DNA from: Marchantia polymorpha subsp. ruderalis
Lineage: Eukaryota > Streptophyta > Marchantiopsida > Marchantiales > Marchantiaceae
Reading direction: 5' to 3'
Assembly (NCBI GenBank): GCA_037833965.1
Contig: AP031355.1
Span: forward strand, 26,189,501 to 26,253,500
DNA length: 64,000 bases
The translations under genes were made by a program, and so were the position numbers. The notes under the pieces were generated by a model. The model made no database searches and was not told the origin of the DNA. It was given only the letters and a program-made list of their open reading frames with translations. The stretch's first letter is position 1; every line of letters begins with the position of its first letter. This document shows, in pieces, positions 49,746 through 61,044 of the stretch.

Positions 49746-50326
49746 AAATTTATGGGAACCGCACATTTTGTTTCTTGGGGTGAGATCCATCAGGATTGCA
49801 CTTCAAACATCTTTCGGATATCCGCTTGACTGTCTTTTAACTGTGTAGGATGACACAACTTCTCTGTAAACCTTGACCTCCTTGTCTTACTCGATTGCCA
49901 AGTTTTGAAATGTTGCCGCCTCACAGTCCAGGTTTTAGACATATCAGTCAATTTCTATTGTTCACCTTCATTGTTTGCCAGGCGGATACCATAGCTCACA
50001 TGAGGGCATTACTCAGCGATTTATGTCCTTCAGACCTATGTATTATCCAATTCTTTTTATGCTCTGGGAACAACTAAAAGTAGCGCTATACGGTGTTCCT
50101 TGCTAATCTGACTTAGTTCCTGTCTCAAAAGAAGGTCTCATCCATTCCTCATCAGGAGGCAATAGCTTCCTTCCTGTTGGCAGTGTTTATTCTTCGCATC
50201 ATTTAGGATCATAAGTCTTCGCCTAATCATGTTAGTCTTGTACTATATTTCCACTTAGGTGAGCAGTATTTGAAACTTCAGCCAAGTTTTTCAATTCAGG
50301 AAAGAATCCTTATGGTTCAAACTATG

Positions 50327-50396
50327 TCCGTAATAATCTAATCGCGAGGATACTTTGTTCTCATGTTAGTGACCGGGAATAGAGTCCGGCAAGGGA
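50327..50396 (+). pseudogene. Decayed tRNA-Glu copy
   Basis: About 70 bases align with the two intact tRNA-Glu genes: TCCG at the start, GAGGATAC in the D-arm region, TTCTCA around the anticodon position, and GTCCGGCAAGGGA at the 3' end. The D-loop is short, and the anticodon stem and T stem no longer pair properly. It is in the same orientation as the intact copies, 653 bases beyond the second. Confidence 0.7.
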
Positions 50397-50399
50397 AGT

Positions 50400-51230
50400 T
50401 TTTCTCAACATTTTAGGGTTTATTCTTTCTATGCATCTTCTATCTTTTCCACCCAACGTTTTGTTAGGAGTTGCCTTATGTTAATATAAGTCGGATTAGT
50501 TGGATCAGAGTTAGTCTCTTGTTATATTGGAAACCTTGTTGCGCCTTTTACCACTAACCATGTTGTGCCTTTTACAACCAACCATAACAACTACATTTCA
50601 ACATGCTTCTAAGTTTGTAATCGATTGAACAGACTTTAGGATTCCAATTCCAATGTATAACTGCCCAGTGTCTTTCCCTGAACCACACCACTACTTGGGT
50701 ACAATCATCTTCGGCTTGAAGTGTACACTACTGCTGCCGGTGATTACCAAGTACTTTATCAATGGTACGGTGGTGAAGTTCTGATAAACATTCTCTGCCC
50801 AAAAATAAAGTAAAGAGATGGCTATCTTCCAATATGAACGTCGGAATGTTCATACGATCTCGCAGAGAAGCTCGCAGCCAAGTATCACCCGTCACAGCGA
50901 AGCAAATGAGAAGCATGTCTTACTTGCATAGTCTCTAGTCTCTAAAACTTAAAACTGAAATGTGCATGAGTCTTTATTATACAAAATAGTTCTTCCTGCC
51001 CACTGTCACAACTTAGCATATATTTACACAGGCATCTCTCATACAGAGAAGAAAATACAAAATGTGCCTGAATGAGCTTTAAAAAACACATGTAGTGTGT
51101 CTGTCTGAGTTCGACCCAATGATGTGATTCTAAGTGTCTAGTCGAGTCACAGCTCTCTGTTCATAATCTGCAATGGGAAAAAGACTAAATGAACCCTGCC
51201 TGTACATGCAATACTTAGAAAAGAAGTAGG
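50400..51230. other. Intergenic, no recognised gene
   Basis: Non-coding stretch between the tRNA cluster and the 3' end of the LEA-like gene. The last 300 bases (after about 50,930) probably include that gene's 3' untranslated region. Confidence 0.5.
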
Positions 51231-51231
51231 T

Positions 51232-53477
51232 CTAGTGGCTTTGACTGCGCCCATGATTGTCACCATAGCCAATTTTCTCAGCAATGCGACTAAAAAAGCC
51301 AGACTGGCCCGTATTGGTCTCGCCTCCCGAAGTGGATCGCTTTTCTTTCAATCCCAGGCCTTCACTCACCTGGTCAGAGAGAGCTTCTACCTCTTCTTTG
51401 GCTCTGGTAAACACTCCAGGTGCTTTCACATCCTCTGCACTCGAATTTTGATTCAGCTTACTTTCTCGAAGCCCTTCTAGAGTAACTTCGGAGTCATCCT
51501 GCACCAAACAAATGCAAAAACTTGTCACAATGCAGACCTGCCATTTGACGATGGCGCCAAATACAAGTGCAAGTAACTGCTCATTGACAACAGATATGGC
51601 ACCGGATTGTACAAACACTTCGCGAGAAAATGTATCCGCAGATATCTGTCTTCTATTAATTCTATCCAGACATCTTCTGTCTGGATAGAAGATGTCTCTT
51701 TCCAGCTATCGACCAGATAAAGTATTATGTTTCAGCGAGATAATGGTAGAGACTCGATATATTCTCAAGCGACCATTTTTGTAGGGATCCTGAGTAACTG
51801 AGCTAAGAAAGCTTGTTCTTCGGACTTTCAGCACATGAAAACAGTCGAAACATACACTTGTTCTGCGTTGCCAGATATGTTCGATGATCAGGTCCTGATT
51901 ATGAGGCTACATCTAGACGTGTCAAAATCTTCCATCCACTGCCAAATTGGAAAATCCATCACAAGCACATCACAAGCACAAGCACCATCATACCTTCGGT
52001 TTGACCGGCTTGAAGACAGACTCAGACTGCTTGGGAAGAGAACCACTCCCACTCGTCGTACCACTGGAGGGTGAAAATCCTCCTTCCTCTGAACCCTCCT
52101 CGTAACCAGTGCCCAGTTCATCACCGGCCTGAACTTTTCTATCTTCTGTAGTTTCAGAATCAAAAAAAGCTTTAGCGCTGGCGTATTTCTCAATACTACG
52201 AGGACCTGAGGTCTTGTCTTTGGTGTCCTTTGACTTTACCTCAGATTTGCTATTCTTCCCTTCCACTTCATCCTTAGACGCGTTATTGTGATGCTTGTCA
52301 CCCCACATCTCTTTTCTCATTTCACTGGCGACATGTGGCTTGTTAGAAGGTTGCACTGTGGAAAGGTTCACTTCAGGATGAGGATCTGCCTTCTTGGTGT
52401 GGATTGCATCCTTAGGTCTAAAATGTTCTTCAGCTGCAGCAAGTTTACCTCTCAATTTCTGGTAAAGAGATGGAGAATCATCTTCCACCGTTACAGTTGT
52501 CCTTATGGTATCCCCTTCATGAACGTGACTCTTCGACTCTTTCTCTTTCTCTTTCTTTCCAGCGTGACTTATGTCACTTGTGCCCACTTTCCATCCTGGC
52601 AAATAACGAGGAGTGATCCATGCTGTGCAGTCAGCATCACTACAATCAAACTAACTGTCAATTGGTTCAGGAAAAAAATTAGCACAGCCATGGTGAGATT
52701 GCTCGATGATATAACTAAATTTCACTGGCATACACGTGACTTAAGGAAAAGCAAGATCTTCACTTTTAATCTACGAATTGATTTTCTAGACATAACAAGC
52801 AGAGATGTCCCATTATGGTACACTGACAAAATGCACCAGAAAGGGTAACCGAAAATATCACTGCAAATAGTGCGTCGATTGTCACAGGAGTTGAAAAACG
52901 TGGCTAAAATTTAAGATGTGGGGAGCCTCGAACGTTACAGGAATCTGGTTTATCGGAATTACAGATTAATATGGAAGAAGAGAAAATTCAGGTTACTCTT
53001 CAGGTCAACTTTCAGTCAAATAAGGTGGGACTCAGGAAGCAAAATATGTGACAAAAGCGGTTCTGTGAGGTGATTGGGTCTGAAGATTAAGTGTAATTTT
53101 ACTAATATATGTGAGAAGCTGTAGCAGGAAAGCTCTGACCATTATGAATGTGCATGTTCAGCCATTAAATCTGAGGTACTCAAAACCCACACGATTACAC
53201 GACATCGATAACAAAAAATATGGAAACACTGAGCAGCACCAACCGAAGCTCTAGCAGAGTGCTCCTCAGAGCATTATAACTTTCGTTAAGCTCCTTACAG
53301 ATAAACTCCTCCAGAAAGATGAAAAACTTCAGTATGAAGACAACAGACCAACCGCATCAAAACTGCACACGTATTAATACCTCTCTCAATGCTCTCGACG
53401 TGGACGATAGGCTTGTCATACTCGTTCTCGTCGTCCTTCGTGTCCATTGATCTCCCAGCACTTCGACTTCCAGACAT
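51232..53477 (-). CDS. Hydrophilic LEA-like protein, three exons
   Basis: Exons 53,477-53,381, 52,595-51,994 and 51,498-51,232 (TAG stop), joined at GT-AG introns in phases 1 and 0, give 321 residues. Exon 1 begins MSGSRSAGRS and ends in a short conserved-looking DKPIVHVESIER. Exon 2 is Lys-, Glu-, Ser- and His-rich with a possible amphipathic helix around PSLYQKLRGKLAAAEEHF. Exon 3 ends with a helical segment (RAKEEVEALSDQVSEGLG) and the small hydrophobic motif GFFSRIAEKIGYG near the C-terminus. There is no signal peptide or membrane span. The composition is like late-embryogenesis-abundant or other stress-related disordered proteins, which would suit a desiccation-tolerant plant, but I do not recognise a named family. 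Intron 1 is about 785 bases and intron 2 about 495; the latter holds the hairpin at 51,661-51,689. Confidence 0.75.
51661..51689. repeat. Perfect 12-bp hairpin in intron
   Basis: Arms 51,661-51,672 and 51,678-51,689 are exact reverse complements (left arm TCTATCCAGACA) around the loop TCTTC. It lies within intron 2 of the LEA-like gene and would form a stem in the pre-mRNA on the minus strand as well. Confidence 0.88.
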
Positions 53478-53479
53478 AC

Positions 53480-54170
53480 TCCTCTCTTTGCGCAGTCCTT
53501 CAATCTACCTCCTCTCTACTGCTTCCCTACGTGCGCTCACGTTTAGATTAATCTGTGCCCAACCAAATCGCAATCTCTGCCTCCCAGAACAAAACTTCGA
53601 CTTTGAAGAACGTGCTCTTCACTACAACAAATGAACCAACAACCTTCGAGCTAGACGCACCGACTACTCCACGGCCTGGAAGAAAGAAAAACGAAGAATT
53701 CTCGGATTTGGAGAGACTAAACTTCAAGTTTCACGTTTTGACGGCAAATGACCGGGAGCTTACAGCTCACTTGTATGGGAGTAGGTTGGCAGTGGGTTTG
53801 CCTGTCAGACAATAGACTTGTGCTGAGTTGAGTTGGCACAAGTCAAGGTCCTCGAGTCCAGAATCATTGCAATTCGTGCCTGCAGAATTGGTAGCAAACT
53901 GCGTGATTTCCTCCCCAGACCGAACGAATGAAGCCACGTTACGTGCTGCGTTGCGTGGCGTTGTCACAGTCCACGATCGGACTTGCTGACCGGAATGCAC
54001 GTGCCGCGTGGCAGTGCCGGATAGTCCTTCGCTTGTGAAGTTGTGAGTTTCTTCCCCAATTGAATGTCGTCTTGCCCTTCTGCTTCCATTGTCCGAGAAT
54101 TGACTTTGTTTACGCTTATTACCACTACAGGCAAAGGGAGAGGCATGGAGATGCAACCCCCTATAATGAG
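53480..54170. other. Upstream region of LEA-like gene
   Basis: Balanced-composition stretch 5' of the minus-strand gene. A minus-strand frame at 54,156-53,767 and plus-strand frames near 53,555-53,815 have no domain. The nearest few hundred bases probably contain the promoter and leader. No clear TATA box was seen. Confidence 0.4.
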
Positions 54171-54224
54171 TTACAAGTTGTACTCAATATATGGGTCTTT
54201 ATAATTGGATTCTTCGAGTATTGC

Positions 54225-54660
54225 GTAGTATAATACAATATAATACCAAATATATAATGCAACACTCAGAGGTCCACCTCATATGATACTCAAAACTCTT
54301 ATGTTATCATAAGTGGATGTTATTCTCGTCCATGGTCTACTTGGCCTCGAATATATCCTCGTCATAACATCAATTCTCTTTGAAATGTCAACGCTATGAA
54401 ATATATCACTGTTATCAACAGGGTGATATACCCTATCAACCTTCGAACTTTTCCCAAATAGCAATTTTTGGCTTCCCCATTTCGAGTAGAATCTATGAAA
54501 AATCTGAAAGCTGTTGTCTTACTACAAGTGTAAGCTTTCACTTGTAGCAAGACAACAACACTGCAGTACTCCTAGAGACTCCACTAAGGACTTTTTAATA
54601 TACAAGGTACGGTTTGGTAGTGTTGTATAATATATTGGTATAATACTAAAAATATACATA
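54225..54660. mobile_element. MITE-like inverted-repeat element
   Basis: Sequence at about 54,225-54,272 (containing TATAATACCAAATATATAATG then CAACACT) is matched in reverse complement at about 54,618-54,660, with some differences. The two arms enclose about 350 bases with no coding potential and with an internal hairpin at 54,513-54,556. This architecture fits a non-autonomous DNA transposon. Exact termini and target-site duplication were not resolved. Confidence 0.45.
54513..54556. repeat. 18-bp hairpin, one mismatch
   Basis: Arms 54,513-54,530 and 54,539-54,556 are reverse complements with one mismatch, around an 8-base loop that contains AAGCTT. Confidence 0.85.
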
Positions 54661-55584
54661 CACACCTATAGTTACAACGCACAATCCAAAGCATGTACTA
54701 GGCTACCTAACTTATTATATTATAGAAAGCTCAATGTAGGAAGAAAAGTAAATAAAATGTTTTGGGAGTGGTTAGTTATTTCTCACTTAGGGCTAATAAG
54801 CCCTCACACTACTATAGGCTCGTCTCTTACGTTGTGCTAAAGCCCATGAGCTCAAAATTATTTTATTTCACGCAAAACTGAAATATATACGAGATTCTAG
54901 ATGTACACTTTCACCGAAATCCTTGCAAACATTTTCAACGGATTCCAGTTATGTAGAGCAAAGACCTGTGGAACGATTTGAAATAGCTTTACACTATCAT
55001 TTGTAAACCTGAAATGATTTCAGAAGTTGTTAAATATTGAATCAGATGTTGATGCTCACCGCCGAGGCTAATTAAGTGAAATTGAAACTTGATAAATAAG
55101 TTTGCACAAATTAGAAGCCATGTTTGCATTGGCTGATCAGATATAGATATTGACATCTCCCCGAGAATATGTTGTCCAATAAAATAGTGCATCGTAACAA
55201 AATATCTATATGCACCAATGCACATCATATCATGATCAATGATATTGTTTCTCTATGAAAGTCATGTCAAATGTCAAAGACTTGTTCTTTAAAAGCTTAA
55301 TCATCTCAATCCATTGAATGCTTAAAGCAAAAGTTCAAGCTATGTAGCATCCGAGATATGTTATTCTTGTGCTCGTCAGATGTACATGGTTTCTATTTTC
55401 TTACACTAAGTTCTTCTATGTGCATTTCTTATTCGTGGAATACATTCTATGTTTTGTAGGGTTTCTCATATTGCTGCTGAAAGCATTTTGATGTACTCTT
55501 TTGAAATGTTTTAGTCCAAGCATGAATAAGCAGATGGATCTTTCCAGGGACTTGTTTGTACATTGAGTATCTATATTCATCTCT

Positions 55585-55623
55585 ATTCTAAATAGTTTAG
55601 GAGTCACAACCCGGCAATGGAAG
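55585..55623 (+). pseudogene. Possible tRNA-Glu remnant
   Basis: The string TAGTTTAGGAG followed by CCCGGCAATGGAA resembles the D-arm and 3' end of the local tRNA-Glu genes with the middle lost. It is short and may be chance. Confidence 0.25.
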
Positions 55624-56100
55624 GTATGGAAACTTAGACGTGATGGTGTTCTGTGTTGTAGAAGTCTTGTTTTTCTAGTTCACATGATGGCAAAGAATTT
55701 AAAAGACTAGGATGCGAGGTATTGTTTAAGCTAGCCCGAGTGTTCATCACACCAATTTTTCTATCATAATGTCAATATTGATTGTATAGAGATGTACTTA
55801 AGCACAAATTACATGTCTGTTTTATGTTCCAGCCCCTTAAGTTCTTTTCTGCTCTTGGATCTTGGATGATGGTTGTTTGTGTTGTGATGATTTTGGCTCG
55901 TTTTTGTAGTATCTAGTCCACAATTGCTTCCTTATTTGTAATATAGAAGGAGCTTCTATTCATGACCTTAACATATCGATGAAGATTGCTTCTTTCACAA
56001 GTGTCGACGTTGTTTAAGAAATATGTATCATGGACGTTAGTCAATCAGAAATTTAAGATTACCGAGCATTCTTCTTTGTTTTTGTCCCGTATAGTTATAT

Positions 56101-56312
56101 GAATACTTTAATCTAATATAAATATCTAGCTTCAATATACAAATAATTAGTTGGATTTATTTATTATTTACTTTCATCTTTCAATGTTTGGTCACATCTG
56201 TCCGATATACTTAAATGAATTCTCTTGTCTAGTATAAATATCTAACTTCAATATACGAAGATTTGTTGCCTTTACTTTTACTTTCATCTTCCAATGTTTG
56301 GTCACATAATAG
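56101..56312 (+). repeat. 116-bp tandem duplication
   Basis: Two diverged copies start at 56,101 and 56,217 (each with TATAAATATCTA, then CTTCAATATAC, and ending in CAATGTTTGGTCACAT). They lie just to the left of the hAT element. Confidence 0.82.
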
Positions 56313-56559
56313 CTATATTTAAAACTTTTGAGTGTGAAGTTATTGTAGAAGGTCTTTACATAATCATTGAAACTAGTTGTGAAATTCTATTTGTGCAAAA
56401 CTAAGGTAGCAGAAAGAAGTAGCGTTCAACAAGTTCCAAAATGATCTTGTGTACTCCATCATTGATTGTGTATTTATAGTCCCTTGAAGTGAAAGTTGAG
56501 AGCGGAGCAGCAACAATCTCATCATCATCACAACCGACGTCCAGAGATGAAACAAAGAT

Positions 56560-58610
56560 ATCACATGGATGGAAAAAAGTAGATGAGGTGATAAATCCAA
56601 GATGACATTATTTTTATCGTTCAATTGAGAAGGAAAGTGAAAATTGTTATCGTGCAATGTGTCAACATTGTAGGGAGGTGCTTGATGGCAAGCCTGACAA
56701 GTTGGAACATCATGTCTTGCATCAATGTACTTTGAATTCTGAAAGTAAAATTGAGTATATGCGTATCGTAGAAAAATCTTCAAAGAGTCAACGGACATTA
56801 ATGCAATCATCAGGATTGGAATCACAACAAGTTTTTTTTCCGCAACACCAGTAACAACCTTTGTCAAAGTTATTCAGTCCGTCAATGAATGCAGAAGTAT
56901 ATGAAAATCATCATCTGAGATTTTTAGACTTCTTGATTTACTTCAACAGTGCATTCAATGTGTGTTCCAACAAGGAATTTGGCCTAATCATAAGTGGTCT
57001 CAATTCTAATTACATTGTTTCTTTAAGAAAGTTGGTATCTGATCAACTCTTACAAAAGAGATATAGCGAGTGTTTGCTAGAGCTTAGAGATCAACTCAAG
57101 TACGTCAGCAATATGACGCTAATGATGGATAGATGTGAAGATGTTTTGAACAACTTGATCTACGTTGTGATTGCCATTACTAGCTCTAAACATTGGATCT
57201 TGGACATATTACACTTAACATGTAAGCCAATAGCAAATGCATTGCTGCAATACTTGTTACTGTCAACTAACAAAAGTTTCTTTAGTTGACAACAATTCTT
57301 GCTTTTGTATTTGATAGTCCAACTACCATGATCAAATTGGGAAGCAATTTGACCAATTTGCATATAAACATGATTTCTTTGTGCTTCTGTCTTCATCAGC
57401 TTAATTTGATTACAAAGTATATGTCAACTCAATACACTATGAAGCAGATCTTCCAAAAAAATTGTAAGTTGATAATGTTTTTACAAGTTCTCATTATTGA
57501 ACGACACAAATCAAGACATGGAATCATGAAAACAATATTTTGAAGTTTTTATCAAATTTCTGTGAAACACGATGGTATTTAGTAGTGCTTGAATGTATTG
57601 ATGTTGCATCATATCACAAAGGTTTTTAACTCTGCATGTACAAGTCAAGACATCCAATAAGCCAAAGATCAACAAGGAAATCTTTAATCTGATGGATTAC
57701 CATTATCACTTTGCAATCAACAAGGAAATTTGCAAGCTCATCAAGCCGATCGCCGACAGTATAACTTGTCTTGAGCAAAATTCCACAACATTAGATCAAG
57801 TCTTTGCTGAGCTGATCAATTTGTACACAACTGTGAAGGACTCATACGTTACCAAGAATTGCAATAGCTTCAAGACCCACATTATCAAGACTATCAGAAA
57901 AAAAGCTTCTCAATTTGATCATCCAATTTATTTTGTAGCTTTATTTTTTAATTCTAAGTATTGATATGTTGCCATTTCCAGCAATAAGACCTACAATAAC
58001 ATTCAAAAAGATATTGCAAATCTAGCAAAAGTATGGAACTTCATCAAGATGAATACTATTTTATTGCTAGTAGAATTAAATGACTACATCAATCGGAGAG
58101 GAATCTTCACCAACAATTCAAACAAGGATTGGACGATAGATTTTTGGCAGTCTGTGATTGGTGCAAAGACTTTGCGTGTGTTTGTAATGAAACTTTCTTT
58201 CATCACTCCTCATAATGCCGCAATGAAGAGATTGTTTTTGCAACTATTAGTGTCCAAGACAAAAATTCGTAATTGCATGAGGGTAGAACGCATGAAAATT
58301 CTTTCCATCGTCAGATTCAGTATTAAGGAGCATTCAAAACTCTCTTCAACATCATTCGGATCATTGGCACTAGATCAAGAGAGTTGAGATTGACATTCAA
58401 CATAGCATATAAGACGATGAAGATTTTTCTATGAGACTAGTGGATGAATTGTCTTTGGAAGATCTGGAATTTTTTTTGAATGATAATGATGATTTTCAGG
58501 GAGATTTTGATATGTTGTTTGATTTTGTCAAATATAAACTAGAGTCATGTCCAAATGTCACCATGGTTGCAGTGGAAAAAGAGATGAAAATAACATTTGA
58601 AGAAGATTGA
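56560..58610 (+). mobile_element. hAT transposase, broken
   Basis: The fragments occur in the correct order for a plant hAT transposase. A BED zinc finger lies at about 56,605-56,730 (FYRSIEKESENCYRAMCQHC, then a His-x2-His-type close). A DUF659-like core lies at 56,861-57,400 (LRDQLKYVSNMTLMMDRCED; VFDSPTTMIKLGSNLTNLH; CLHQLNLITK). A helical middle lies at 57,692-57,964 (IKPIADSITCLEQN). The C-terminal dimerisation region lies at 58,150-58,340 (ITPHNAAMKRLFLQL). An acidic tail ends at a TGA at 58,608-58,610. The frame changes or stops between these blocks (stops near 56,852, 57,287, 57,541, 57,962 and 58,385), so at least five lesions are present and it cannot make an intact transposase. Terminal inverted repeats and target-site duplications were not found. 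Confidence 0.85.
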
Positions 58611-58659
58611 AGTGTAGATGATTTGTTATCTTGACATTTTTTGTATTATATCTTCATGG

Positions 58660-58985
58660 CAAAAGTAAACTCTGAATTATAAACCATGAGATTGTCTATA
58701 ATTCACACATGTTTGCAATTTCAATTTACTAAATGCTTGTTTGATTTCATTGTTTTGTTTAGTTCAAAATTGTATACAATGAGATGACTATATGTGAGAT
58801 GGGCTATACTTGACACCTATTTGCACTTTTGATAAACTGAGTGATTGTCTGGTTTCATTGTTTTGTTTAGTTTGAGACTGTATACTATGATATGACTTTA
58901 TTTGATATGGACTATAATTGACACATGTTTGCACTTTTGATTTATCTCATTGCATTTTTATTTTATTTAGTTCAAAACTACGTAT
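58660..58985 (+). repeat. 108-bp tandem repeat, three copies
   Basis: Three diverged units have an exact period of 108 bases at the marker CTATAATTxACAC (58,696, 58,804, 58,912). Each also contains TTTCATTGTTTTGTTTAGTT or a close variant and GTATAC-ATGA. A partial fourth copy may lie near 59,059-59,100. The array immediately follows the hAT coding region and may be its sub-terminal repeat region. Confidence 0.85.
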
Positions 58986-58989
58986 TATT

Positions 58990-60990
58990 TTCAGATTGCC
59001 AAAACTTCTATAGGTGTTGAAAATATGACAAGATTCAATTCTTACTGTGAACTATGTTGTTCGAGACTATATACTGTGAGATGTACATATTGTAATTGTT
59101 AAGCCTGTATATACTACATATTTTTTCAAATTCTCAAATCTTCAAAGACTATGGAGTCCTAACTCTACTTCGATATGATTTAGAAACTGGCTCTCATTCA
59201 ATGTGTTTCTCTTTACTCATGTGAAGTTCATATCACTCTTTTTTTCAAGTCAAGGATATGATTCTTGAATTTGTTAAGCCTAGAAAGCTTCATGGCTCCT
59301 ATCTTTGATATTTTTTACGCCCGGAGAGAGTATGTTTATCAGTTGTAGTTGAATCTAGAAATTTTTGAAACATCAATTCCAGCTGAATTCTGCTTTTGTT
59401 TTGTTGAGGATAGCCAAAGGATAGCATAAGAATCATAATTAACATATCTGTACTCCATACATAGACAATTTTGATGAAGATTACAAGCTACGAGAGTAAA
59501 TCAAGTAAAAACATTATTATGAGAATGAAACTTACTCAGTCTACAGCGTATGAGTATCACTCTGTTGCTACAAGAGTTGTACACACGTGAGTGAAAGTGT
59601 CGAAGGTTCACGTCTATATTCTAAAATCTTCTTTACAAACAACTAGACGTCTATGTCACATAGACGACACATTTGAAGAGAAGATATTCATCTTGTGAGA
59701 TAATCATGGATGTCTGTTTAAGTCGAGTGCATAGTAGCTGAATGTCAAAAGAATCAATAGTTGCACGATCGGTTTGTACTAACTCAATCGGATTCCTAGT
59801 TCGCTCTTGACTCATCGATGTGATGAAGCCTCCTCATTCAATGTAAAGTTATCTTAGCACAAGATTGTTTAAGATCAAAGAGTCATGTCACAGATTATTA
59901 GGGGTTGGGCCCCTAATGAATTGTGACATGACTCTTTGACGTCCCTCCTTTCTTCTAGAATCACTCTCATCATCCTCTATACTTTTCTTTATGCGTCGTT
60001 TTTTTAATTTTTGTGCAGGTGTGAAACTGTTCATGAATTCACACCCCATGTCTTAAATATTGTCTGCAGCAGTGAAATGTCTGCCTGATGGAGTGAAGGC
60101 TTTTGAAGGAACCAGGCAAGTTCAGTCAAAACATCAGAGGTTCAGATCGGGCAACTAGTGTTGAATATAAGCTATCTCTTCTTCCTAAGTAAGTAGCAGA
60201 AGATAAAGAAGTAAAGATGTACATACTCCTCCACTGTGCAAGTGCATACAACTAGTTATGACCGCAATCAAGTATATCCCTAGGTAATCAGGATGTTGAC
60301 TTAGATTGGACATGGTTCATGCCGGTGTACTCTTACTTCAACCTCATGTCAAAAACTTGTATAGAATGTATAGCTAGTTATTTGAAGTATGATGGAAGAA
60401 AATTAGATTTTTGAATACAACAGCTGTCCCATGATTGTTTATTGCTCGCTAAGTGAAGTTAAGATTTTAATTGAAGACCAACATATTTGCTTTGTTATTA
60501 GTTAACATCGATGTTGATGTATCATAGATGAAATTGTTGTCGATTATATCATTGATGGTGGTGAAAGAGAATCTTATGCAAATTATTCATAACTTTTACT
60601 TTGTTTCTTTTTTTGATGAAACATGCTTGGTTTAACTATCAAAGAAAGAGTGAAGTTGGATGGAGTATTGGAAATATTATCCAAGATCTATGTAGCGGCA
60701 CGACAAATATATTCCAAATGACAATTCAGTCCATTGATCAAAGTCATCACTTTAGTCATTAAATCTGCAACCTAACAAACTACAAGGTATATGCAAAAAT
60801 GATGTTTTTCCATGCAACAAAGATGAATATCAAATAAAGTAGAAATTGATCAGTAGAATATTGGATATCAATCAAGTCTCTCCATATCTGCAAAATCTCA
60901 ATTTTTCTCTTTTTTTACTTTGTACATGCAAATCAATGACATCTACTAATCTTTATACATTTTCAAAAAATGTACTCTATCATGACTCAC
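58990..60990. other. Intergenic, no recognised gene
   Basis: Moderately AT-rich with only short frames. It contains the long hairpin at 59,875-59,939. Some of the left part may belong to the hAT element's 3' region. From about 60,960 the sequence resembles the LTR-related repeats to the right. Confidence 0.45.
59875..59939. repeat. 65-nt hairpin, 30-bp arms
   Basis: Arms 59,875-59,904 and 59,910-59,939 are reverse complements with only 3 mismatches, two of them adjacent (left arm begins TCAAAGAGTCATGTCACA; inner ends AGGGG and CCCCT), around a 5-base loop TTGGG. It is the longest near-perfect inverted repeat in the window. It has no adjacent gene and no T-run suggesting a terminator. Confidence 0.93.
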
Positions 60991-61044
60991 TTGTTATTCC
61001 AGAAGGTATAATCCACACTCGGAGCAAGTATGACATGGTAGAAA

